NCBI GenBank assembly: GCA_900770655.1
Contig: CAAGLA010000012.1
Coordinates: 1 to 50,163, forward strand
From: Bacteroidaceae bacterium
GTDB lineage: Bacteria > Bacteroidota > Bacteroidia > Bacteroidales > Bacteroidaceae
Direction of reading: 5' to 3'
Length of the DNA: 50,163 nucleotides
The notes beneath the pieces are model-generated. The model was not told where the DNA came from, ran no database searches, and saw only the letters and a program-made list of their open reading frames with translations. This document shows, piece after piece, positions 42,179 to 49,371 of the stretch. How positions within the stretch are numbered: position 1 is the stretch's first letter; every line of letters starts with the position of its first letter. The position numbers were made by a program, and so were the translations under genes.

Positions 42179-44710
42179 CTACTTGCTGCTTTTAACGTAT
42201 GAGCCAAGCGAGAGCAGCCAAGCTGTCAAGATGCTGACCACCATACCTGTAGCTCCGAAAAGTAGGAAATTGGCATCGGTGTATCCACTCATCAAGAACA
42301 CGACAGCCTCGCCTGCCACGAAACCGGCAAGTGCTGCATATCCTTTGACGCGTTTCATAAATACGGCGATGAAGAACAGTCCTCCTAAACCACTGGTTAG
42401 CAGTCCTAAAGCCTCGTTGAAGAAGTCGAGGAACGACTGTATGTCCCAAGTTGCCATAAACAGGGCAAGCAACAGGCCTACCATACCGCTCACCATAGAT
42501 GCCCAACGGGCTACTGATACGAGCTGCGTGTCGGTGGTCGATTTACGGAAACGTTTCCAGAAATCAATAGAGAAGGCTGTTGCCACACTGTTGATGTTGC
42601 TTGAAATTGTACTCATTGTAGCTGCAAATATGGCGGCAATGAGAGCGCCTGCCACGCCTGCCGGCATCTGGCTCATCATAAAGAACGGGAATATTGCGTC
42701 CGATTGTCCCATTGTTATATCGAGCTCTGCAGGGTGGGTCTTGTAGAAGGTGTAAAGTCCTGTACCAATCATATAAAAGGCAACCGACACGAAGACGCTC
42801 ATAACACCATTGACCAGAATTCCACGGCCGGCCGACTTTGAGTCGGGGGTTGTGAGGTAACGCTGTATTACAGTCTGGTCCGACGTGTAGGAGATAAGGT
42901 TATTTGCAAGACCGCCGAGTATTATTACCCACCAAGTGGCCTGCGACCAAGAATTGCTCCAGTCGAACAGCCGCAGCTTGTCGTTGTCCAAAGCAATCTC
43001 TATGCAGCCGCTTATTCCTCCTTCGGTACCCATAGCCAAATATACAACGGCGAATATAGCACCAAATACGAGTATCAATCCTTGCACTACGTCGCCCCAA
43101 ATAACAGCCTCGACTCCACCCATAGTACAATAGATAATGGTAACCAAGCCCATAAGCACTATACAAAGGTATATGTCAATTCCTGTTACGGCGGTGAGCG
43201 CTAAAGAGGGGAGGTACAGCACAATTGCCATACGCACAATCATAAATATAGAGAAGAGCGTGGAGGCCAACATTCGTGTGAAGAGGTTGAACCGTACCTC
43301 GAGTATCTCGTATGCGCTGGTAACGTTAAGCTTGCGAAAGTAAGGAAGATAATACTTTATGACCGGGAAGCTGACAAGCAGTATCATCCATAGCATAGGG
43401 TAGTAGGTCCAGTCGGTTGTGTAGGCCTTTGCCGGAATAGTCATATATGTAATTGCCGATAGCATTGTGGCGTATATGCTTATACCGGCTGCCCACCAAG
43501 GAATGCGACCACCTCCCTTGAAAAAGTCGTCGGCACCATTCTCCTTACGCATAAAATATATGCCCATACCTAACATTGCTAAAAGATATAGAATTAGTAC
43601 GGTCCAGTTGAGCCAACCAAAGTTCCTTTCGTATGTCACATCGATGTTTGTTACATCGGTACAGCGCACGCCGGGCATTAATTCACCTCCGCTATAAACC
43701 CAACCATCGCCTTCTGCATTTTGTGTAAGGCAAGCACCGGCACGGGCCAGCAGGCTGTTGCCGGGCAGGAGCCCCCAAGAGTCGGTAATTGTGTGGTATA
43801 CAAGCACCTCTTCGCGGAATTTGTACCATTCGGGTTCGTGACGCAAATAGAGAGTGTCTTGTTTGCCTTCTATGGCACTCTTGAATATGTCGTGGTCTAC
43901 ACCGCCAAAGAATAGTATGTGGCTGTAACCTATAGGGCTGCAGGTGCTGCCTACAATTGCTTGCAGATGCTGTTGGCGTTTGCTCTCATCGGTGTTGTCG
44001 GCCCACGCCAGTGCTGGTGAGGTGCGTTTCCACTCTTCTGGTGTTACATTGCCTCTCTTAAGTTCTGCTATGGACATATAAAGGCCATCTGTGTGCACTA
44101 TGGCTTCTTGACCTACCGATTTTGGCTGGTAGCCACCAAAGATAAACAGGGCATAGCCGTCGGCTGTGTTTTGTACAGTCACGCAGGGCTGCAGACGACA
44201 TTCGTCGGGGATATTGGCAACAGTGCTCCAAGCCTTGCCCTCGCTTGGGAAGGCTATGGCATAAACCTCTTTGTTGGGAACGCCGTTGGTCTCTCCTCCG
44301 GCAACCCACAGCATACCGTCGTAATAGGTCGCTGCAAAATTGTCCAAAGCCTTTGGCAAAGAGGCTATAGGTGTGCTTGTGCCGTTTGTGGAATTAATAA
44401 ATGAACACTCGCTGAGCGAGGTTGTGGAATCCATACCGCCCAAATATACAGTTCCGCCGGGTACTTGTACGCTGGCGCCATAGGCCCGAGGATAGAACAC
44501 CTTCTCTCCGCCATCGGCGCAAGGAATGTTAGGAAAATTGCATCCTCCGTAAATTGTAAGTTCACCATTTATCAGGCCTGCATAATGGCCCGAAACGGCA
44601 TTGTCCAACGGTTGAGCCGGCGATACTGTAACCCTGTTCTGCGCTATGCCCAGCATTGAGCATAGCAGAACAAGTGATAGGAAAATATTTCTTTTCATAC
44701 AATGAATCAT
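42179..44710 (-). CDS. Mutarotase (Kelch/YjhT-like) fused to a sodium/solute symporter
   Basis: The 843-residue protein begins with a signal peptide-like segment (MKRNIFLSLVLLCSMLGIAQ), then a six-bladed Kelch-type domain at about 25-360 with repeats such as LWVAGGETNG, LFIFGGYQP, ILFFGGVDH and WVYSGGELMPG. This is the cyclically permuted mutarotase (NanM/YjhT) type. From about 372 it is an SSS symporter with 13 or so helices (GGGRIPWWAAGISIYATMLS, TSDQTVIQRYLTTPDSKSAG). Context says it imports sialic acid after epimerising its anomer. It overlaps the epimerase gene by 4 bp (ATGA); the internal ATG at 44698 is the other start option. Confidence 0.85.
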   Translation of the reverse strand: MIHCMKRNIFLSLVLLCSMLGIAQNRVTVSPAQPLDNAVSGHYAGLINGELTIYGGCNFPNIPCADGGEKVFYPRAYGASVQVPGGTVYLGGMDSTTSLSECSFINSTNGTSTPIASLPKALDNFAATYYDGMLWVAGGETNGVPNKEVYAIAFPSEGKAWSTVANIPDECRLQPCVTVQNTADGYALFIFGGYQPKSVGQEAIVHTDGLYMSIAELKRGNVTPEEWKRTSPALAWADNTDESKRQQHLQAIVGSTCSPIGYSHILFFGGVDHDIFKSAIEGKQDTLYLRHEPEWYKFREEVLVYHTITDSWGLLPGNSLLARAGACLTQNAEGDGWVYSGGELMPGVRCTDVTNIDVTYERNFGWLNWTVLILYLLAMLGMGIYFMRKENGADDFFKGGGRIPWWAAGISIYATMLSAITYMTIPAKAYTTDWTYYPMLWMILLVSFPVIKYYLPYFRKLNVTSAYEILEVRFNLFTRMLASTLFSIFMIVRMAIVLYLPSLALTAVTGIDIYLCIVLMGLVTIIYCTMGGVEAVIWGDVVQGLILVFGAIFAVVYLAMGTEGGISGCIEIALDNDKLRLFDWSNSWSQATWWVIILGGLANNLISYTSDQTVIQRYLTTPDSKSAGRGILVNGVMSVFVSVAFYMIGTGLYTFYKTHPAELDITMGQSDAIFPFFMMSQMPAGVAGALIAAIFAATMSTISSNINSVATAFSIDFWKRFRKSTTDTQLVSVARWASMVSGMVGLLLALFMATWDIQSFLDFFNEALGLLTSGLGGLFFIAVFMKRVKGYAALAGFVAGEAVVFLMSGYTDANFLLFGATGMVVSILTAWLLSLGSYVKSSK

Positions 44711-45882
44711 TTTGTCAATTCCTTACAGAGTTCGAACGACTTTATCATCATTCGTGGTATGTGGAACGGACCTTTGAATATATTTCCTTTGGCCGGTTGT
44801 GCAACGGTACCGTCGCGGTGTAGGTAGCCATACCATTCGCCGTACTCGGCATCGGGGAAATGTGCGTATGTCCACTCGCTAATCTGTTTGTGCCAAATAA
44901 GGTATTTGTCGTCGCCGGTGGCTTCGTAGGCATATAGGGTTGCTATAATGGCTTCTGTCTGTGGCCACCAGAACTTCATATCCTGCGAGTAGTCCTGTGG
45001 CGGCAGGTTGCGGCAGTCGCGGAAATTGATTATACCGCCATACTGTTTGTCCCAGCCCCATTCCCAAGACCAGTCGAGTATCTGCAGAGCCTGAGCTGTA
45101 AGCTCCTTGTCCCAGCCTCGGTACTTTGCCTCTTCGAGCAGGAACCACGCTGTCTCAATGCAGTGTCCCGGGTTAATAAGGCGGCCGTTTATTGTATCTA
45201 TGAACTCTCCGTTGGGGCCAACCATTTCGAGCAGTGCACCGAACTGGGGTTTCATAAAGTCTTTCAGCGAAGCAATTGATTCATTAATCTGCTGGTCGAG
45301 AACCGGGTCCTCTATGACGTTGCGTATTCTCGATGCGGTGTTTATAAGAATCATCACCAGTGAGTGTCCCTTTGCCTGCAATGCATCGAGGTACTTGGGT
45401 TCCATATAACCGGGAGTGGCTACAAAATGGCGTATATTCTTGAATAATTCCAGTGCCTTTTCGGCATATCCTCTGTCGCCCGAAGCCTTTGCATATTCGG
45501 CCATAGCAATAGCCGCGAAACTTTCAGAAAATACATAGCGGCGTTTGCGTAGCGGAGTGCCGTCGGCCATAACCTCGAAATACATTCTCCCGTCTGTGTC
45601 AAAGCAGTGGGCCTCTATGAAATCAATGGTGCTCTTTGCTGCAGCCAGCCATTCGGGGTTCTTCTCAATGGTGTTGTATGCGAAGCTGCAAACAAAAGCA
45701 AAACGGCCCTGAAACCATACCGACTTTGTACTGTCTATTAGAGAACCGTCACGGTTTACGCAGGTATATACTCCGCCGTTTACGCGGTCGAGACCGTTCT
45801 TGAGCCAGAATGGCATAATATCGTTTACAAGGTCGTCGCGGTATCTCTGCGACCAGCCTTCCAGGTATTCTTTCCAGTTCAT
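44707..45882 (-). CDS. N-acylglucosamine 2-epimerase (AGE/RenBP type)
   Basis: The 391-residue alpha/alpha-barrel enzyme shows the full AGE length. Probable catalytic His240 (NPGHCIETAW) and His374 (GPFHIPRMM) match the paired histidines of pig RnBP and cyanobacterial AGE. It converts N-acetylmannosamine to N-acetylglucosamine, the step after sialic-acid cleavage. B. fragilis uses the same enzyme type as NanE, from memory. It lies 36 bp after the lyase gene and overlaps the next by 4 bp. Confidence 0.9.
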   Translation of the reverse strand: MNWKEYLEGWSQRYRDDLVNDIMPFWLKNGLDRVNGGVYTCVNRDGSLIDSTKSVWFQGRFAFVCSFAYNTIEKNPEWLAAAKSTIDFIEAHCFDTDGRMYFEVMADGTPLRKRRYVFSESFAAIAMAEYAKASGDRGYAEKALELFKNIRHFVATPGYMEPKYLDALQAKGHSLVMILINTASRIRNVIEDPVLDQQINESIASLKDFMKPQFGALLEMVGPNGEFIDTINGRLINPGHCIETAWFLLEEAKYRGWDKELTAQALQILDWSWEWGWDKQYGGIINFRDCRNLPPQDYSQDMKFWWPQTEAIIATLYAYEATGDDKYLIWHKQISEWTYAHFPDAEYGEWYGYLHRDGTVAQPAKGNIFKGPFHIPRMMIKSFELCKELTK

Positions 45883-45918
45883 ATCCTTATATGTTTAGGT
45901 GTGGAATTCTTTTTGCTT

Positions 45919-46836
45919 TTATAATTTGTTGCAGCGCTCAAAGAAGTTTATAGCCTCTAGCTCTTTGCGCATTGCTGCCTCCTCTTCGTCTGTCATATTC
46001 TGGAACGGAGTGCGGTTCTTGCCTAAGTCGAGGCCTATGAGCTTCATAATGCGTTTACCGCCGACAATGTTTCCACGGTAGTGGCATATTACGTTTATGA
46101 CCTCTTGCGAGAAGTTCTGCAGTTCGCGGGCCTTTTCAATATCTCCATTGTTCCAAGCCTCAATTATACCGGCAAGATTACAGCCGTTGTAGTTGGTTGT
46201 TCCGCCAATACCGCCCTGTGCACCTCCCATCGCAAGGCAGGGGAGAATTGTTTCATCTTGTCCGTGAAGCATATCGAACTTGCCGTTCTTGTAGAGGCGG
46301 CACTGGTTATATTCATAAAGGCTCTCGAATGTGTATTTGATACCGGCAAAGTTCGGGATTCTGCCGTCTACAGCTTCGAGGAACTTGACCATTGGAAGGA
46401 ACGCGCCGTTGAACGCAGGGATATGGTAGAAATAGAATGGTAGCTCAGGTGCTGCCGATGCTATCTCTTCGCAGTACTTTACAAGCTCCTCGACGCGGCC
46501 GACTTTGGGGAACGGAGGCGCCATTGCACCAATGCCGAATACGCCGAGCTTTTGTGCGTGTTCTGCCATACGGCGGCTCGACTTTACACAGGTGCTGCCA
46601 ACGTGCACTATAATCTTGAAATCTTTGGGAGCAGCTGCAACCCACGCTTCTGCGAGCTTAATGCGCTCCTCTTCGGTAAGCATATAGCCTTCGCCCGATG
46701 AACCGTTGATAAACACACCCTTCATACCGTTCTTTGCAAGCATCTGCGCGTACGCTGGGATTGGCTCGTAATTCACTTCGCCATTTTCGTAAAATGGGGT
46801 GAACGGAGCGTCAATAAGTCCAAAAATCTTTTCCAT
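45919..46836 (-). CDS. nanA: N-acetylneuraminate lyase
   Basis: The 305-residue TIM-barrel enzyme is of the DHDPS/NAL family. It has the carboxylate loop INGSSGEGYMLTEEER (GSSGE at 45-49), Tyr137 (FYFYHIPAF) and the Schiff-base Lys167 (FAGIKYTF). The position of Tyr137 equals that in E. coli NanA. It cleaves N-acetylneuraminate to N-acetylmannosamine and pyruvate. It is the first gene of the operon, with a promoter just upstream. The context of an AGE epimerase and a mutarotase-symporter rules out a biosynthetic DHDPS. Confidence 0.92.
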   Translation of the reverse strand: MEKIFGLIDAPFTPFYENGEVNYEPIPAYAQMLAKNGMKGVFINGSSGEGYMLTEEERIKLAEAWVAAAPKDFKIIVHVGSTCVKSSRRMAEHAQKLGVFGIGAMAPPFPKVGRVEELVKYCEEIASAAPELPFYFYHIPAFNGAFLPMVKFLEAVDGRIPNFAGIKYTFESLYEYNQCRLYKNGKFDMLHGQDETILPCLAMGGAQGGIGGTTNYNGCNLAGIIEAWNNGDIEKARELQNFSQEVINVICHYRGNIVGGKRIMKLIGLDLGKNRTPFQNMTDEEEAAMRKELEAINFFERCNKL

Positions 46837-46869
46837 AGTATGTTATTGTTTGTTATAGTTTCAATCTCA

Positions 46870-46901
46870 CAAAAGAAAGAAAAAATATCTGAAATAGCAA
46901 A
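46870..46901 (-). promoter_or_regulatory. Promoter of the sialic-acid operon
   Basis: On the minus strand: TTTG (46898-46901), 20 nt, TTCTTTTG (46870-46877), one mismatch in the -7. It lies 34 bp before nanA. The next gene upstream is on the same strand. Confidence 0.5.
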
Positions 46902-46958
46902 TTTGGTCACAAGTTTATGAAAAAGCCTTTTGGCCAGCTTTTGATGAATGTTTGGAAG

Positions 46959-48074
46959 TCAGACTTTAAGGAACAGCCTGTTCTTGTACATTATCTTGAG
47001 TATTAAGAATATTATAATGCTGTTTGCCGCGGTAAGGAGTACAGGGTACCAGCCTTCCAAGTATTGCTCTGTTCCGTGCAGCAAGGATTCTGCTATGGAA
47101 CGGAAATTTATAAGTTCTCCAATGAGGTAGGCGGTTATAGCATTGCAACCGTAGTAGAGCAGCCAGTTCCACCCTTTGCGGTGCCCTTTTACATCAATCC
47201 ACCAATAGAATATGGCAAGCATCAGGTAGCACCAGCCGGCGCTGTACAGTGTCATACTTGCTGTCCATATACGTTTTATAATGGGCTGGACTGTACCCAA
47301 AAGCAAACCGGCCACAAGCAGTGCAAAAGCTATTGCCAACAGCCATTTTGCTGTTCTCTTGCGGTTGTCGTTGCCTTCGCGGGTAAGGTGTCCTGCAAAG
47401 CTTCCCAGTGCTACGGTGCAGCAGAATGTAAGGCTGCTCCAAACCCAGCTATAGTCGTACCACGCTGCAAACATAACCGTGCCGTCTGCGTTTATATAAC
47501 TGCCGTCGCGAAAGCGCCATAGCAGGGCTTTGTCTGCTATGCAGGCAAAATTTCCTTGTGGGCTCCAGTCGCCTGCTAAGTGCATAGGAATGGAATATAT
47601 AACGAGTAACGCAGCAATAGTGGCAAGCCACCATTTGGGTTTAAGGTAGAGTACAATGGGTACGGTAAGAAGGTATCCCACAGCTATGGCCTGCAGAGTG
47701 TTGCTGTAGAGATATACTCTCTGCGGGTCGAGTGAAAGTATGTTTCCTTGGACTAATATGCCGAGCGAGAACAGCAGAATGAATCTCTTTATTACCCTTT
47801 GCCATACTTTTATATTTCCGTTCTCTGTCTTGTATTTAGGTAGTGAGTAGGGCATAGTCACCCCCGACATAAAAAGGAATAGAGGCATAACAAGGTCCCA
47901 CGCACGGAGCCCTTCCCACTCTGCGTGGTCGAGGTGGTATAGAAGCGTTTCGTTAAGCAGCGGGCTGTCGAGCTCAATCAGGAATGAACGCAGTATTGGC
48001 TGAAGACCTACAAGCAGCATAAGGTCTATTCCACGTAATACGTCGAGTGAGAGCAGTCGTTCGTTGTTTTTCAT
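46959..48074 (-). CDS. HGSNAT-like membrane acetyltransferase (DUF5009/COG4299)
   Basis: The 371-residue membrane protein has about ten helices and begins with RLLSLDVLRGIDLMLLVG. The conserved HLDHAEWEGLRAWDLVMPLF, then LFMSGVTMPYSL, belongs to the family of heparan-alpha-glucosaminide N-acetyltransferase, in which a His carries the acetyl group from cytosolic acetyl-CoA across the membrane. The substrate in Bacteroidales is not known. The position ahead of the sialic-acid operon on the same strand suggests an amino- or acetyl-sugar. A 122-bp gap with a promoter separates it from nanA. Confidence 0.78.
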   Translation of the reverse strand: MKNNERLLSLDVLRGIDLMLLVGLQPILRSFLIELDSPLLNETLLYHLDHAEWEGLRAWDLVMPLFLFMSGVTMPYSLPKYKTENGNIKVWQRVIKRFILLFSLGILVQGNILSLDPQRVYLYSNTLQAIAVGYLLTVPIVLYLKPKWWLATIAALLVIYSIPMHLAGDWSPQGNFACIADKALLWRFRDGSYINADGTVMFAAWYDYSWVWSSLTFCCTVALGSFAGHLTREGNDNRKRTAKWLLAIAFALLVAGLLLGTVQPIIKRIWTASMTLYSAGWCYLMLAIFYWWIDVKGHRKGWNWLLYYGCNAITAYLIGELINFRSIAESLLHGTEQYLEGWYPVLLTAANSIIIFLILKIMYKNRLFLKV

Positions 48075-48091
48075 ATTATATATCTATTACA

Positions 48092-48156
48092 CTGCTAAGG
48101 TACGTTTTTTTTGTCTTTTCAGTAGCAATATGTCTCTCTTTTTTATACCTTAGCAG
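48092..48156. repeat. 11-bp inverted repeat in the divergent promoter region
   Basis: CTGCTAAGGTA (48092-48102) and TACCTTAGCAG (48146-48156) are perfect inverted copies, each directly before one of the two divergent start codons (48074 minus and 48160 plus). Each arm contains a possible degenerate -7 element TACCTTAG. The central 43 bp are T-rich. Confidence 0.7.
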
Positions 48157-48159
48157 AGT

Positions 48160-48843
48160 ATGGATATAAAACCTATAGCATATTACTATTCCAAGTTGCC
48201 TGCAAAATTCGGCGTTCCGCGACAAAGCGGGCTTGTGACTGAACTTGTGGGCCGCGTGGTTTTTGAACCTGAGTTCCGCGACCACAATGCTCTGCGTGGC
48301 ATCGAAGGCTTTGACTATCTATGGCTTCTATGGGGCTTCTCTCTCAATAAAGAGAGGGGGAGTGAGTGGTCACCTCTTGTAAGACCACCGCTGCTTGGCG
48401 GTAACGAGTATGTCGGTGTTTTTGCCACGCGTTCGCCTTACCGGCCGAACGAGATTGGCCTATCATCGGTGCGGCTTGCAGGTGTTGAAGATGGAGATGA
48501 CGGGCCTGTGCTGCTTGTGGCAGGTGCCGATTTGGTTTCGGGAACACCAATATACGATATTAAACCATACATCGCATATAGCGATTCACACCCCGATGCG
48601 CGTTCCGGGTTTGTAGACAACAACAGTTGGCATAAATTGGACTTGAAAATTCCGGCTCATCTGCGCCGGCATTTCAGCGACGAAGATTATATGGCGCTTT
48701 GTAAACTGCTGGAACTCGACCCGCGGCCACAATACCACCACGACCCTCTGCGTGTCTATGGAATGCCTTTCGGTGGCTACGATATCAGGTTCAGGGTGTC
48801 GGCGGGTGGGGTGCTCGAAGTGCTCGATGCAGTGTCAATGTAA
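48160..48843 (+). CDS. trmO: tRNA m6t6A37 methyltransferase TrmO (YaeB/TsaA family)
   Basis: The 227-residue protein has the TrmO N-terminal beta-barrel, with GFDYLWLLWGFS, the conserved RSPYRPNEIGLSSVRL (about 90-105) and GTPIYDIKPYIAYSD (about 126-140). A short C-terminal domain follows (PLRVYGMPFGGYDIRFRV). It methylates N6 of t6A at position 37 of threonine tRNA with SAM. Length and motifs match E. coli TrmO (235). It is divergent from the HGSNAT-like gene and ends at a hairpin. Confidence 0.9.
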   Translation: MDIKPIAYYYSKLPAKFGVPRQSGLVTELVGRVVFEPEFRDHNALRGIEGFDYLWLLWGFSLNKERGSEWSPLVRPPLLGGNEYVGVFATRSPYRPNEIGLSSVRLAGVEDGDDGPVLLVAGADLVSGTPIYDIKPYIAYSDSHPDARSGFVDNNSWHKLDLKIPAHLRRHFSDEDYMALCKLLELDPRPQYHHDPLRVYGMPFGGYDIRFRVSAGGVLEVLDAVSM

Positions 48844-48846
48844 AAA

Positions 48847-48882
48847 ACCCCCTTGCAGGAGCTTTAGACCCTGCAAGGGGGT
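48847..48882 (+). terminator. Terminator after trmO
   Basis: The 13-bp arms ACCCCCTTGCAGG (48847-48859) and CCTGCAAGGGGGT (48870-48882) have a 10-nt loop. The plus-strand U-tail is weak (CTCTTG). On the minus strand it precedes TTTTTTA, so it may serve the fragment at 48905. Confidence 0.75.
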
Positions 48883-48904
48883 CTCTTGTATTTGTAGCAT
48901 TTTA

Positions 48905-49123
48905 TCAACAATACATAAACCTTTTTATGCTTCCTTTCGGGGTCTTGGCAAAAGGCTCTGAGCGCAATTCATAATCACTTATCTGCGAATATGAGGGAAT
49001 TTGTCTATTAAGGGTCTCTATGTTCTTTGCCATTATGCTGCCGAGCATTTCAGCGGAAACCCCGTCGTTTGTCAGCTGGTCGGCAGAATTTATACGCGCC
49101 TGCATACGCTCTACTATTATTCG
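48905..49123 (-). pseudogene. C-terminal remnant of a long-chain acyl-CoA ligase
   Basis: The frame reads from just after a TGA (49124-49126) and ends with LNRQIPSYSQISDYELRSEP then FAKTPKGSIKRFMYC. This is the C-terminal end of AMP-forming long-chain fatty-acid CoA ligases (typical NKQLPAYSQI, EEFEKTPKKSIKRYLY). Only about 70 of some 600 residues remain, the adenylate-forming core is absent and no homologous sequence is seen upstream. It cannot act as a ligase. A 66-residue peptide from ATG 49105 remains possible. Confidence 0.65.
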
Positions 49124-49215
49124 TCATTGTCCATAATTGGTAATATAGTAGATAAGTTGCTAAATACGATTAGAATACCTACTATAATCACGAGGAAGAT
49201 AATATCTTTTTTCAC
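49117..49215 (-). CDS. Possible 32-residue membrane peptide
   Basis: From a GTG start the frame reads (M)KKDIIFLVIIVGILIVFSN and then LSTILPIMDNDE before a stop. One strong hydrophobic helix follows two lysines, as in small membrane peptides. The start has only a weak GGGAAT before it. It overlaps the beginning of the acyl-CoA ligase remnant in another frame. It may be chance. Confidence 0.3.
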   Translation of the reverse strand: MKKDIIFLVIIVGILIVFSNLSTILPIMDNDE

Positions 49216-49311
49216 TTCATTCCCTTTATCGTTAAAACCAACTTATTCATATATAGCGTTAAGTCTACTCGTTAAGTGTCGCATAATGCTCGCGCGTACA
49301 TTATAAAATAA

Positions 49312-49350
49312 TATGCGGTAGGCCTCTGTTTGGGAAAAGCCTACCGCATA
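49312..49350 (-). terminator. Terminator after the pyruvate, phosphate dikinase gene
   Basis: The 12-bp arms TATGCGGTAGGC (49312-49323) and GCCTACCGCATA (49339-49350) have a 15-nt loop. On the minus strand it is followed by TTATTTTATAA, 21 bp after the stop codon. Confidence 0.8.
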
Positions 49351-49371
49351 ATTATTTAGATATTAAGCATT

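Noticed and set aside
45919..46836. Dihydrodipicolinate synthase
   Set aside because: The motifs fit NAL/DHDPS in general, but the AGE epimerase and mutarotase-symporter neighbours and Tyr137/Lys167 favour the lyase.
49001..49306. Plus-strand frame of 101 codons near the acyl-CoA ligase remnant
   Set aside because: It covers terminator-like and decayed sequence, has no motif, and overlaps the better minus-strand reading.
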